In this document: one piece after another, positions 35,201-46,349 of the stretch
Numbering within the stretch: the stretch's first letter is position 1
Layout of the letters: the number at the start of each line of letters is the position of its first letter
NCBI GenBank assembly: GCA_032158295.1
Contig: CM063249.1
Span: 10,625,139 to 10,689,138 of the forward strand
DNA length: 64,000 bases
DNA from: Pycnopodia helianthoides
Taxonomy: Eukaryota; Echinodermata; Asteroidea; Forcipulatida; Asteriidae
Reading direction: 5' to 3'
Translations under genes and position numbers: made by a program
The notes under the pieces: model-generated
The model's database searches: none
The model's input: the letters and a program-made list of their open reading frames with translations, nothing else
Told to the model about the DNA's origin: nothing

Positions 35201-38200
35201 AAATATTACATAATTCTCTTCAATGTGATACTTTGTCATGTTTCTCAACTCATATTATTAGTATCAAGAGTCTAAAGAAAGACACTAATTCATTATTCAT
35301 ATACGGTTAAAGCAGTTGTGTGTTCTGCAGGAAATAATAATAATGATAATAGTGGATACTAGCGCACGTTCCGTCTTTCAACGCTCGCGGCGCTTTGGGA
35401 AAAAGGAAAACGAACAAACAAACAAACAGACAAACATACAAAACCAAATTAGAGTACACCTATTGTTCAAATAAATAGGTTTTCAAACCGAGTTTTAAAG
35501 GTATCCAAGGAAGGTGATTGGCATTTCAATGTAGTAGTCATGCAGATATGTGTTATACATGTATAAGATAAAACCTTCCAGCACAGCGTGCGTACCTTTA
35601 ATGAGAGGTGCTCCATAGTGCGTACATTTGTGACCGATAGCACTGAATACTCCAAGCTGCTTCACCAGCAGGGCTTTCCCGCTGCCCACATTAACCTCTC
35701 GCATCCTCAACAACAAAACAGATAAAAACATCATCTAAAAAGATTTATCTTTTCTTATTTCAATCAAGCCCCTGCTTGCCGCCAAATGAAAATGTCCAAT
35801 TATGCCACAGCAGTAGGTATTGAACAGAGATCAATCAGCATTATAACAACAATACATGGAAACTTAAAATCAGCCATTAAGATATTTTTCCAAAAGAAAG
35901 CACTCCAGATTTTTCATAAATAAAGAGGGACTAGAAATACATCAAATGTTACTACCTGAGGAGTTCCAAAATGTAGGACCCTGAAATCCAGTTATTGAGC
36001 AATATGGGGTCTGTGTGTATCGGAAATAGATATTTCTAAAGCTTTGGAGAAATTATGCTTCAGATTTCAGATTTCAGTTTTTCCACAGTATTAAACCAAA
36101 GAAAGTAAATCACAGAAAGTTACATAAGTAGATGCAATATAAAGATGAGAATAAACTAAATGCGATACTGCAGAGAAACTACGCAGCAACGCTTGCAGAC
36201 AATGATCCCTATAAAGCATGCATAGTGCAGTGAGCCTAGAATAAGAAATTTAAAAAATGACCACTGAAGAGGCTGTGACCAGACCAACGGGAGAACATAA
36301 TAACCGGACTGAATGCACATGTTGATTACAAAAACTAATTTAAACATACAGATGTGAACAAACAAAAAAATAGACAAGTACCTAGCGGGCATTGACTACA
36401 ACAGGGCAGCGAAATGGATTCAAAATGAACAATTGCATAACAGAGATTCGGCGATAAGCTTCCAATATAATAGATTTGTATAGGCTACGTTTAAAAGTAT
36501 AGAAAATACTTTTTGAGGATTTAAGTTGACCAGTTAAGGAGTTCCAAAGCATGGGTCCCTCAGGGTTTCACCGTTTCATGGACAAGAGATACAAGTCATA
36601 TGGAATGTGCAAATTTGATGCTTGACAAGTGAAGCGAGAATGAATTAAAAAATTCGAGAAAAACTTGTAGTCTATATATACTCAATTCTAGACTTGTGGA
36701 CAAGTCGATTAAATGCTGTCGCGGGGAGTGCGCCTATAGCGTATTATCACCACACTCGACTATCACCGGCCGCGACAAACACTAACGACTTGTCCACAAG
36801 TCTAACTCAATACTGAAACGAACTCCGTGAAAATTATCCAAACTTACTCTCCATCTTTGAGGTCGTCGAACTTACAGACAGTGACCTCGACTACGCTCTC
36901 CCCATTCTCTGAGGACTGGGCTTTGGATGCTTTAGTACTGGGAGATTTCTTGGAAGGCGATGACTTACTGGGCCCTGGCTCTTGCCTGTATCTGGTGCAT
37001 CTAAACAGTAGAAGACAACTGCTGTTAGTTAATCTGCCACATGAACACTTTGTACAGAGTACAGTATATAATGTTATTAAGGGCCGTCCAAACTTGTCAA
37101 TATTTTCATACAAAACTGGGGGAGGACTTTAAAAGGTACGTAAAATGTTAATATTTAAATAATGTGCATCAATTTTGAAAAAAAAATGTTGATTGATAAG
37201 TACTATTATAGGAGAGGGAGGGGGTCCTCAAAAGTAGTACTCTCTGTAGACCTGAACAATGTTGAAAACTTCCCTCTTACATTGATTTCCCTATTACTGT
37301 TGTATACTCTACTGCCGTGCCCTTGTCACAAAATTCCACAGAAGACTGTGGAGACCAAGTCCACAGTACACAAGCCATGGGGTTTCCTGATGATGGGTGT
37401 ACAGTATAAACAGAAGAAACACATGTACCCGATGCTGTAGCATACTAGACGGTAAAGTACCGGTACATGTACATGTACATGGTGTACCTTGTGGCAGTCT
37501 TGGGTACCAGTGTATCAGAGGGTTAAATGTTATTTCATTCCTAAAAATGGGGAATATATGCAGTCTGTCTGTAGCAGTGCACCAAGGCTACATCAATCAC
37601 AAGAGTCACCGTTGTCCTTATTGGTACCCATTAAAACCTCTTGGAGAAGCAATTCTATTTTTAGTTCTGTGTCTTGCACAAGGACCCAAGTACACAGTAA
37701 CTGACTGGCAAGGCCTGGAGTCAAACCCACCGTTCTATTATTTATTAAGCCATCAGAAATTGCGTGGGCTTTATACATCGCTCAGCCATAATGCTCTGCA
37801 CTGAACTACTGTGTAGTTTATTATATGCAGTGGTTTGCAAAAAGAAAACTTGTGCAGTGACCGGCAAGGCCAGGATCAACCCACTTCTATTATTTATAAT
37901 ACCATCATAATTGGTTAGTGGCTTTATACATCGCTCAGTCATAATGCTCTGCACTGAACTACTGTGTAGTTTAATATATGAGTGGTTTGCAAAAGAAAAC
38001 TTGTGCAGTGACCCGCAAGGCAGGATTCAACCCTCATTCTATTAGATAATCCATCATAACTTGAGTTTAGTGCGCTACATGTACATCGCTCGGCCACAAC
38101 ACAATTTATGTCTTTTATACTAGTTTATCATTACGAAATGGATTCCAGAAACAAGTGCAATGACTGGCAAGACCAGGATTCGAACCCACATTCAATGAAT

Positions 38201-38608
38201 TACGGTAATGTAAGCAATCAGAACTTGAGTTTGGTTCGCTAATATTGCCTGGCCACAACACTCAGCATTTAAATGTAAATCACTTCCGGAAACAAGTGCA
38301 ATGACCGACAAGGCCAGGATTCGAACCCACATTCTATAAACTTGAGTTTGGTTTGTTAGACTGCTTGGCAATGAACACTATGCAATGTACTCAAGCACTG
38401 TACTCATTAAGTGCAATAGGATTTGAGGTTCATTTAACCAGCTTCCAGACATGTCAAGGCTTTAGTCCACCTTTGTGCTGAACCTCTCTACTGCAACAGG
38501 CCAAATGTATTTAATGTCATCTACAGTTTTATTTAGTATACAGTTCTGGTTCTTACCAGCTGCCGTGCCATCTGAGTTTGATTGGCTCTTTGACGAACTG
38601 CTTCCCAT
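26201..38608 (-). CDS. AIFM3: Apoptosis-inducing factor 3 (Rieske plus FAD/NAD oxidoreductase), 15 coding exons found
   Basis: AIFM3 is a mitochondria-associated flavoprotein with an N-terminal Rieske domain and a pyridine nucleotide-disulfide reductase core. Exons on -: 38608-38557, 37000-36848, 35705-35596, 34536-34427, 33979-33935, 33019-32939, 32836-32724, 31993-31815, 31583-31453, 30484-30369, 29941-29729, 28932-28815, 28028-27930, 26876-26801, 26305-26201. The start MGSSSSKS is an N-myristoylation context, like human MGGCFSKP. Rieske ligands are CTHYGAPL and CPWHG; the FAD motif is IIGGGGAA (exon 6/7), the NAD motif VVIIGTSFIGMEMAAYF, and the second FAD motif VFAAGDI. The frame is about 568 codons plus a short terminal exon; human has 605 aa. 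Exon 6 is one base short (between EE and KTILIIG), and exon 1/2 phases clash by one. The last exon is not certain; two acceptors near 26000-26020 give short tails. Confidence 0.94.
26581..26717. mobile_element. Family E MITE, copy 2 (AIFM3 intron 14)
   Basis: Ends ggccatatctgagctggtgg and ctgccaattcagacatggct are inverted. The middle has gtggctatggctatgac, its counterpart catagccgtagctatagc, and gcatgatgacgcag. A short tactatactatac run is included. Confidence 0.7.
26934..27271. mobile_element. TTAA-type MITE, family A copy 2 (338 bp, AIFM3 intron 13)
   Basis: An inverted copy of 16573-16910 with the same length and about nine in ten bases the same by eye. Both flanks read TTAA (ATTAA|AGG and CCT|TTAAG), the target duplication of piggyBac-type elements. 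Confidence 0.88.
27360..27487 (+). repeat. Dispersed repeat, partner of 34256-34377
   Basis: Both contain ggatgttaactacacaggg, acaaaatga and caaaagatgtctccacaggg in the same order and orientation, with a preceding ccacaagaaattttgtgtacaa-type phrase. Both lie in AIFM3 introns. Origin unknown. Confidence 0.7.
27634..27845 (+). mobile_element. tRNA-derived SINE (AIFM3 intron 13)
   Basis: The head has an A-box-like tggtctagcggtaaga and a perfect B box, ggttcgaatcc, with partly pairing ends (gctcgg/cccgag). The tail, tttttcacaggactcggg through aatgagtatacagtgctttacacaca, recurs on the opposite strand at 16965-17050 and 33110-33260. The recurrence shows a SINE rather than a tRNA gene. Confidence 0.75.
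28153..28235. mobile_element. Family E MITE, copy 3 (short, AIFM3 intron 12)
   Basis: Begins ggccgtattttgaattgatgg, contains gctacagctac and ttgctaagggtgttg, and ends gcatgatgacatggcc. It appears to be a truncated derivative of the family. Confidence 0.6.
28405..28665 (+). mobile_element. SINE body and tail (AIFM3 intron 12)
   Basis: The blocks taatgcacgtaaaagaaccca, gtgcacttattg, ttggcagcatattgtgccac and ctataaatgcataggtctcat match the SINE at 33585-33890 on the other strand. It ends gcgctatataaatacagttattattattt, a tail typical of invertebrate tRNA-SINEs. The tRNA-like head is missing. Confidence 0.7.
30030..30165 (+). repeat. Dispersed repeat, partner of 34868-34985
   Basis: Shared order: gggcacttcca.tg.aaaatct, aaggggtaccaag, ccagggcaac, aggccatg and aattccaggcct. 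A shorter relative in the opposite orientation is at 24583-24625. All lie in AIFM3 introns or its 3' flank. Confidence 0.65.
30621..30993. mobile_element. TTAA-type MITE, family C copy 1 (373 bp, AIFM3 intron 9)
   Basis: Ends aaaggcaggatatacttttgg and caaaagtatccactgccttt are inverted. The right flank is TTAA (CCT|TTAAG) and the left is the one-off GTAA. Half-length relatives lie at 43192-43380 and 45338-45500. The interior phrase gggctcaattggtcatcgaagtt also resembles family A, so A and C are related. Confidence 0.8.
33110..33275 (-). mobile_element. tRNA-derived SINE remnant (AIFM3 intron 5)
   Basis: On - it carries agtactgtgtattcgatt and taacacacaacggtatatgggtaaa, matching the tail at 27703-27845. 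The flank ggattcaaattgcctctagctactggg matches 27603-27632 as well. The tRNA-like head is lost or decayed. Confidence 0.65.
33585..33890 (-). mobile_element. tRNA-derived SINE with a duplicated head (AIFM3 intron 5)
   Basis: On - the head gtgtcgtggccgagcggt, a Leu/Ser-type A box, occurs twice in a row about 23 bases apart. It is followed by aagtgcactggactcgagctcag, ttaagcaagacacaaacc, taaaagaacccatcagtacac and tgtgccacagcaccttg. The body matches 28405-28665. The doubled head suggests internal slippage or a dimeric source. Confidence 0.75.
34256..34377 (+). repeat. Dispersed repeat, partner of 27360-27487
   Basis: Copy with ggatgttaactacacaggg, acaaaatgaaagaac and gatgtctccacagggatg. It ends about 50 bp before the donor side of AIFM3 exon 4. 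Confidence 0.7.
34868..34985 (+). repeat. Dispersed repeat, partner of 30030-30165
   Basis: Copy with gggcacttccattggaaaat, aaggggcaccaagcccagg and aattccaggcct. Lies in AIFM3 intron 3. Confidence 0.65.
35030..35128. repeat. Palindromic element with gaaagactc...gtcaggcc ends
   Basis: Left ggcctgatgtttcgaccc and right gggtcaaaacgtcaggcc are inverted, enclosing gagtctttctcgaaggct and gcctttgagaaagactc. This motif is common at the ends of some invertebrate retroelements, to my recollection. A degenerate copy is at 18215-18283. Confidence 0.6.
37690..38360 (-). repeat. Tandem array of about 150-bp units with tRNA B-box-like motif (AIFM3 intron 1)
   Basis: About five diverged units start near 37698, 37855, 38006, 38158 and 38299. 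Each carries gca(a/g)tgac.ggcaaggccaggatt, which on - reads as aatcctggcc next to gggttcgaatcc-type B boxes. Words such as cgctcggccacaac match SINE heads. The array looks like a SINE that expanded in tandem. Confidence 0.65.
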
Positions 38609-39285
38609 CTTGTAATCGACAGTGATTCTAGTTCAGATCAGACTAAACGCAAGACAATGAAACATTGTCTCCCAAAATGCCACAAATTTGGACACAGGAA
38701 TGATTACGGTAAAATCTGCAGAGAAAAGAAAATTTGTTGGATAACTTTAAAATTTGCTTTTTGATATAAAAATGTGATCACTGATCGTGTGCACTTTTGT
38801 GACATATACTACCAACTGTATCACTGATCGTGTGCACTTTTGTGACATGTACTACCAACTGTCTGACAATGTAATTGTACGGTGTGAGAGTACATTGTAC
38901 ATAGGTATTGGGTTGATGCACGAGCCCTTTCGTAGGTCCTATTAACAAAATTGAACATTGCTTCCCTACAACTTGTAAAGTTGTCGCCCAGAGAAAAAGT
39001 CTTCAGAAAAGAAACAATAAAAAGACAATGGAGGGACCACCCAGAAACACATCCTTAACCCTCTTGCTGTCTGTCCATTCAATACCATTCACGTGGTTTT
39101 GAATGATAGATAAACTATGCCAGCCTGAAATATGATACCATGAGGGAATGCATGTACACAGTACACAGTTAGTTCTGTGCACAGTTGTGCCACCGTACAC
39201 AACCTTGGCAGTTCGAATGGTTTCAAATGGTTGGTCAACTCGCTGGAAAATGTTGTCAAGAGTCACTGACAGTAGGAGGGTTAAA

Positions 39286-39795
39286 AGAACAAAGCTTCAT
39301 GGAGGCCACAGAAGCAACTGCCTCCATGCCCAGCTGGTTATTGCCTTGGTGCTACTGGAAATGTTCCAATAGAAATGTACAATTACCTCATACATGTTTA
39401 GTAGAGGTGCTCTTTACAGAGAAGAAAACGCCTTGGTGCCCTTGCCCTTCCAAGAACAAAGCTTCATGGAGGCCACAGAAGCAACTGCCTACATGCCCAG
39501 CTGGTTATTGCCTTGGTGCTACTGGAAATGTTCCAATAGAAATGTACAACTACCTCATACATGTTTAGTAGAGGTGCTCTTTACAGAGAAGAAAACGCCT
39601 TGGTGCCCTTGCCCTTCCAAGAACAAAGCTTCATGGAGGCCACAGAAGCAACTGCCTACATGCCCAGCTGGTTATTGCCTTGGTGCTACTGGAAATGTTC
39701 CAATAGAAATGTACAATTTCCTCATACATGTTTAGTAGAGGTGCTCTTTACAGAGAAGAAAACGCCTTGGTGCCCTTGCCCTTCTAAGAACAAAG
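39286..39795 (+). repeat. Satellite-like tandem repeat, exact 167-bp period, 3 copies plus a start of a fourth
   Basis: The word agaacaaagcttcatggagg starts copies at 39286, 39453 and 39620, and agaacaaagcatca begins a fourth at 39787: spacing 167 bp each time. The copies are nearly identical, with single changes such as tgcctccatg/tgcctacatg. Because 167 is not a multiple of three, the overlapping ORFs of 113-127 codons are by-products. It lies upstream of AIFM3. Confidence 0.9.
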
Positions 39796-40810
39796 CATCA
39801 GGCCTGCACGATTAAATTAGTCCTTGACTTATTAACTGACTGTTAGAGCATTTAAGTGCATTTAAAGGCAAACATTTGAATTTCTAAATTTGTGAGTGAA
39901 ACCTTAAAAAAACAAAAATAACATTTTTTGTAATAACTGGTGTTAAATTTTAAATGGAACTTGCAACACTGCAGCAGGGCTCACCTTTAACACTAGCCCA
40001 GTGTACATTGTCTAGCAAAAACTACAACAGGCTAGTAAACCCCACTTCTCAACTTGCCCTGTAGGCTACTAAAAAACTGTGCAACCTACTTGTTTACAAT
40101 GCTCATATTTATTCATTTTCAGATGTGATTGTGAATAATAAATTTTTAAGATGTGTTCGATTGTTTTCGAGTGTGTGAATGTAATTTCATTTGACCATTA
40201 AACTGGTTGCGATCGCTACCATTGATACATCAGAAAGATACATTTATGATAATATAAAATCTGGGCTACTAAAACTTCCTGGGGGCAAGCAAAATGCTCA
40301 GTTTACCATCCCGGGGTCGGCTACTTTACAATAATATTGGCAAAGTCATGGATAGTGCTGGTCATGCAGATCAGGAATGAGACAGAAATTCACTCATTAT
40401 AATATATGTTTGAAGGTCCTCAGGGGCTCCAAATGTAAACATTGCAATTTCGAGGTGATTTAATTTCACACTTTGCTGTCAGTGGAGTTTCATTACAGGC
40501 CCTTGATCAGGCATTTTCAGGGCATTGCGGGAGTTCTGCTCCAATACGGCTCATAGAATCACACGCTTTACACCGCGCCGCAAGCGCAGAACTCGGTAAA
40601 TGAGCAGTGCTGTACAAATAGGCTCTGATGATTACAATCTATGCTTGTGATTGCGTGTTGTAATTGAATTAAAATAAATTCTAGTTTATTGTTGTGAAAA
40701 ACACTGAGCAAAAAGACACAGACTGAGAATATTCAGTTTGCAATAAGAATTTAACGCAACATAAAATTACTTCATAATTAGAGCCAGACTATGCACAATT
40801 ACAAATTACA

Positions 40811-41085
40811 CTATAAAAGAAAAAGAAATGCACAAAAAAAACATGAAAGGTAGGCATTGTAAGGTAGGCAATGCCACAGTACAGGTGCATAAAAAAAACA
40901 AAAAAAAAAAACCCAAGAATGATCAGTCGCATACCCTGTACCCTTTTTCTATAAAAGAAAAAGAAATGCAAAAAAAAACATGAAAGGTCTAGGCATTGTA
41001 AGGTAGGCAATGCCACAGTACAGGTGCATAAAAAACCCACAAAAACCCCAGAATGATCAGTCGCATACCCTGTACCACCCCCCCC
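40811..41085 (+). repeat. Tandem duplication of about 140 bp
   Basis: Two copies run from ctataaaagaaaaagaaatgca through aggtaggcaatgccacagta and caggtgcataaaaaa to gaatgatcagtcgcatacc. The second copy begins at about 40950. Both have A-runs, and a C-run follows at 41078-41095. The 126-codon minus ORF is an artefact of the duplication. Confidence 0.8.
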
Positions 41086-42381
41086 CCCCCACCCCCATTC
41101 CCCCTTAACATACACATGTACATGTAGGACGACATGTATGTGAAAAATATGTTGTAACACATAGACCAAATAAAGAATATTACACTATTAATGATGACTT
41201 TTATAGTTACAAGAGAAATGTCATTATTTTACAATTCAGCATCAGGGCAATAATCCTTGGTAACGAGCTCATTATCGGTTAATTAACTTGCAAATTGACT
41301 TCATATACTGTATGTTCCCATACAGTGAATTCAATTTGCAATTTAATTAACAATTGATGAGCTCAGTACAAACGATTATTGTACAAATTGTACATTTTGT
41401 AAATACATGTATGGCTTATATGTGTGTATTATGTTATTTTGAAACTACAATCTGTGGTAATGGCTGCATACAGTACATTGTACTAAGACTGTAGTATTGT
41501 TGAATTAGTAATCATGGTAATAGGCCATTTAATACCACTTCTTGCAAACATTGTCCCACACCTCATTTTAGTTGGTTTAGCAGTTTGCAACAGCTGTGTG
41601 TATTCTTTTTTCATGTCAATTCAAACAGTGAATGTAATCATTATGTAACTACTACATGACTCCTCAAAGATCATCATTCCACACCACATTGTTTGGACTT
41701 GGATAAGATTGGAATGCCTGACCGGGTGATAAGCGATTGTAATTTGGGCTTAATGGCTCCAGTCCTTCCGAATCCTTCACTTTGGCAGTATACCAGAACT
41801 CAGAAGGATTTGGGACTGTGAGGGTTTTAATTTACAAAAGGTGCACAAGATTATACAGTGCCGATTTCACAAAACTTTGCGCAACTGAGTAAGTCCACTT
41901 GCGCAACATTTATTGTGTAAGTTGTGCATCACTAACACAAGAAATCTTGCACTTTTAATTTTATTAGTGGACTTACGCAGTTTGCGTACAGTTTCGTAAA
42001 ATCGGCTGATGTATGTTAATTTTAAAAGCAAAACATGGTAAGCCTCAAAATACAAGGCCATTAATTGTACACGTCCTTTTGGTTGGTATGCAAAACAAAA
42101 TAATATTAAGAGTTTTTGTACGAAAGAACGGGAAAAAACACCACAATTTTCAAACTAGAGATCTAAAACTTCTTATTCAGTAAAAACAGACTGATCATTG
42201 ACCACTGACTTTCTAAAATCATAGTGTGAATAAAAAACACCGTAGTTAAATAAAAATGTCAACAATCAGAGCAAGTTAAAACAAACAAAGCACTCACTCT
42301 ATCAATGCTTATACTGCTCCTGACCTTAGTGTGTGGCATATGTATTTAGACTCTGTTCAAATTGTCCTGCTTGTCAAACTT

Positions 42382-42778
42382 AAAGGAACATTACAGAGTT
42401 GGTAAGAAAAAACTTGTAAAATATACTTTTTGATCACAGATTTACATAACACTTACATGGTCTAATGATGATGATGGTAGAAAACATGCCTTGAAATAAT
42501 TCTGTCTGAAATGCCATATTTGATGAGAAATGAATAAACTAACTTCCCGATTGGAGTTTATCGCTCAGTGAGCGCTTTATTCATTTGTTGAATCTATATG
42601 ATTTCATGCAAATGTGTAATCGGTTTTTCACTATTTACTCGTGACCCAGATGGCCGATCGATCTCAAACTTCTACAGGTTTGTCAGTTTATGTATAGGCC
42701 CATATGGTGGATTACATAAAGTGCTTACACTGCCAGCAACTGTTTTGTTAGCAAAAACCAATTCTGTAATGTTCCTTT
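42382..42778. mobile_element. TTAA-type MITE, family B copy 1 (397 bp)
   Basis: Ends aaaggaacattacagagttgg and ccaattctgtaatgttccttt are inverted repeats. Both flanks are TTAA (CTTAA|AGG, CCT|TTAAA). The middle contains gctcagtgagcg. Inverted copies lie at 48418-48804 and 52669-53049. Confidence 0.9.
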
Positions 42779-43191
42779 AAACTCTAATCATAACCAAATC
42801 AAATTAAAGCCCATTATCAGTCAAGTGGGATTTTTTTTTGTTGCTGAATCACCATTAATAATCAAATAATACCGAAAAACGATGGCCTTGGGTTCTGAAT
42901 GAGAAAGCAGTTTTCACCTCAGACCTGGCAGTTGCCCTAGTTACGCTTCATTGATTCAGTTTACACACAAGTGTTTGAGTGCAGTGAATAAATCTACTTT
43001 CTACACCATTACATGTACATAATGTACACTGTTGAAAAATCTACAATGGCACACCATACACTGGACTCTTTTGTGCTTATTGTATTGGATAGGCCTACAC
43101 TGTGTACAGTGGAAACCGCTCTAAGTGTTTATGAAAACAACATTTTCATGAATTATTGTTGTCAGCATATTCTTTTTTTATATGCTGAATA

Positions 43192-43380
43192 AAAGGCAGG
43201 GTGTACTTTTGGTGATTACGCCACAATTTAATGACTATAACAACTTATTTGGTAAAGAGCACTGGAGAGCTGTTGATATTATAAAACATTAGAAACCACA
43301 CCCTTTGAAGTAATGTAGCATTAGAGAAAGAGGTAACTTTTCACTCCCAAATTTGAATTTGAGAAAAGGCTACAGGCATG
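43192..43380 (+). mobile_element. Family C MITE, half copy
   Basis: The end aaaaggcagggtgtacttttgg and the internal phrases gaagtaatgtag.att and gagaaagaggtaa match the copy at 30621-30993 in inverted order. The opposite end is absent. Confidence 0.55.
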
Positions 43381-45337
43381 AAGTGTTTGCGCAAGAGTTC
43401 CGGCTGCGCAATGAGTGTGCGCTTGAATTTATTATTTTTTTTTTAAAGGTTAATCATTAAAATTTCAGCTACATGTAGGCCTACCAATTCTTTGAAAGAA
43501 TTAAATCAAAAGGCAAACATTCATTAAAAATCTTTTTAAATTTAAATCCCATAGAAAGTGTTGGCTGGATACAGCATTTTTTCCTGTTTTCTCCACCAAA
43601 TCAGACCCAAACTCTGTCTTGTAAACTTGACTCTAAGGCCAAGGGGCCAAGGCATGTTTTCCCACACAGTAATGTACCAATCTCAAATTATCCACTCGGC
43701 CACTACAGTAATACTAGTAATAAATAGCCTGATCACAGTCCGTTACCTTTGCTTTGGCCGGCAACCTCATTTGTTTATTGTCCAACTAGCAAGCCCAGTA
43801 GAACCAGAAGTACTTTTAAACAAGGGTAGCTAGTTAGTTAGAGTTTCAAGACAAAGTTTACTTTCACCAGAAAGTTTAGTTTTTAATTTTGTAGTCTTGT
43901 AATTTAACTAGTTGTGATAATCGTAACCCTCCATCTTCATGATGGTTGCAGCAGTAATGAAGTTTGTAAAGTTGTTATAAAGTACTTACTTGTTTGACTA
44001 TTTTCGGTCAAGTAACAGTTTTGATACAACACATCACATAGCATCACATTATAGCTCTTGTCTTGGCACGTTCCTTTGGGTAAAAAGAGATTGCTCTATA
44101 TGGACTAACCACATGTTACAAAGAAAATTTGACAACAAACTTAAGAAATGGCTTTTTAATTACCATGACATGACCGAGGCTCAGTGGGCGAGTGACTGTC
44201 ACTGTGTACATGGTGTACAAAACTACAATGGTGTATGTGTGGTGGGGCAGCATCCACTACATGTAGCTAGGCAGTCGAGCTTCACCACAATCAAATAGAA
44301 ATTTGAAACATTATGAACACCAAGAAACAATGAGTTATTTAGAGATACGTACCTCGAATGAAAAGAGACGTGTTTTCAACCCCCTCCTGCACTCCCACAT
44401 AGCATTTAATCCTGGTTGTTTACCTTGTGTCTGACCGTGAGCAACTAAAATTGCTTGTCGTCCGGTGTGTTTTACTGAGCACCTCTTGAGGGCGTTATCT
44501 TGTAGTACGACGACGCACAAGCTCAAGGTGCACCACCACACTAATCATGGAGGAAGGAAATGCACTAATAATGCTCTAGTCATAAATACCCCAAAATACT
44601 TTAAAGTCTCTCAGCCTCTTGAAAACCAATCAATTATATTGTCGGACAACTAAACTTCAGATTTTTTTTCAATTTTTGGCAAGTCATCCGTTTGTAATTG
44701 TTCGCTAATTACCCCAGAAAAAACACCCCGAAAATGTGCTTTTTCTTAAACCGATTTGCTGCTAGTTTGAAGCACTCCAGCCTCCACCTCCCAAGCCAAG
44801 GACAAACTTAAAGCCTAACTTTATCAAAGTCTCCTCAAAAGTTGAATAGAACCCCCTGAACTTATAATTACTTGTCGTAATTACACAATCTATTATTTGC
44901 ATGACCTCCAACACGTTATTAGTCAAACGAAATTGAGGGCTTACAAAAAAAAAGACAATTAGTCGTTTGCGCACAAATTAATGTTTGGTGTCCCACAGCA
45001 CGCTTTATTTGCCGAGTTTTTGCCAACCAAGGTTGGAAAACTATGGGAAGCCATAAATGCAAAGCAAAAACGGATTGCCACAGTTTGTAACAATGTTACA
45101 CAAAATAATATTCAAAAATAGTGGAAACAAAGCAACCAATCTTGTCACAAAATCTGTCCCGCGATTGGATGTTTTGCTAACATTCGGACCTCCATGCCAA
45201 CCAGCGCGGTTTGTGGATCAACAAACGACGATGACGAAATGGGAAAATAGAAATGCAAAAACCCACGTAATCAGGTTGGGACTGGAAATCCAAGTTACAT
45301 GCAAGGCAATAAATGTCATCAGGATTTGAGTTTTATA

Positions 45338-46180
45338 GGCAGTGGATACTTTTGGTAAACAACAATAATTTAACAATTTACCTTGTCTGCCTTAGTAGAA
45401 TCCGAAAGCTGCTAATTGGGAAAAACCTTGTGAGAAACGACTCCCTCTGAAGAAAGATAGTTTTTTGAAAAAGAGGTAATTTCTCAAATTTTGTTTTGAA
45501 TCTGTGAACTAACACAGTCGGCCATTTTATGGAGTCAAAAGTCTGACTCCACAAAATGGCCGACCATGTTACTTCGCAAAGTTCAAGGAAAACCACGCAA
45601 TTTCGAGGTATATTTGTGTGGGTCATTGTATTCTACTTTTAAAACATCTTTCTAACCATAATGCATTTTATAACAAACGGTTACGAACGCTTTTTGTAGA
45701 CCAACTCGACCGATCCAAGGCATTGTGTACCTTTAACCATAGTTCCTTGCGCGAACTTGGCCCAGAATGTTCATCTGCAATTTGGCACCATTATGTGGGC
45801 AAAGCCTTTTTTGTCAGTAAACGGACTCGTTGCCATGGATTGAGCGCTTTTTAGGCTATTAAAAGCGTTTGTTATGAAATGAATAATGGTTGGAAAGACG
45901 TTTTAAAAATACAATATAATATTCCACACAAATAATGAGCCTCGAAATTGAGTGGTTTTCCTTTTACTTCGTGAACCAACACGGTCCGCCATTTTGTGGA
46001 GTCAAAGATTGTGTTGTACAAAATCGCGGACCGTGTCAGTTCACGAAGTAAAAGAAAAACCACGTAATTGCGAGGCATATCTGTGTGGATCATTATATTC
46101 TACTTTTAAAACATAATATTTCAAACCATAAACGCTTTTTATAGCCCAAATCGCCCAATCCAAGGCACCATGTCCTTTTA
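45338..46180. repeat. Cluster of related inverted-repeat fragments
   Basis: Begins with a family C-like end (ggcagtggatacttttggtaa). Two palindromes follow: tcggccattttatggagtca...tgactccacaaaatggccga (about 45518-45565) and cggtccgccatt...gcggaccgtg (about 45982-46040). The phrase aacacggtc/aaccacg.aatt.cgaggta..t.tgtgtgg recurs downstream of each palindrome, so the cluster holds two diverged copies of one fold-back unit. Confidence 0.55.
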
Positions 46181-46349
46181 ACCTATCGCTACTGTTTGAT
46201 CCACCGAGGGAATAAAGAAGGGGGTAAAAGGAAATAGAAGAAACCACTTACACACAATTGTTTGCATATGAATTACTTTGGTTCATTTTCTTAGATAACC
46301 AGACAGAACTTTATAATGCACGGCTGTAGGACCTACAGGAAATCACATA

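Larger units (their letters stand above)
38700..42380. other. Intergenic repeat-bearing DNA upstream of AIFM3
   Basis: Apart from the two tandem repeats, I see no exon. A direct duplication of about 55 bp (gtgatcactgatcgtgtgcacttttgtgacat) lies near 38772-38860. A dyad with matching ends (taattaacttgcaaattg and caatttgcaatttaatt) occurs at about 41278-41350. Confidence 0.5.

Noticed and set aside
39286..39795. CRISPR-like spaced repeat
   Set aside because: The repeats are contiguous 167-bp units with no unique spacers, in a eukaryotic genome.
39185..39815. Overlapping ORFs of 84-127 codons
   Set aside because: They come from the 167-bp tandem repeat, which rotates through all three frames.
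40789..41169. 126-codon minus ORF
   Set aside because: It spans the 140-bp tandem duplication and poly-C/poly-A tracts, with repeated low-complexity residues.
43990..44298. 102-codon plus ORF with a phrase like a transposase fragment (NKLKKWLFNY)
   Set aside because: Too short and without any conserved motif; no inverted ends nearby.
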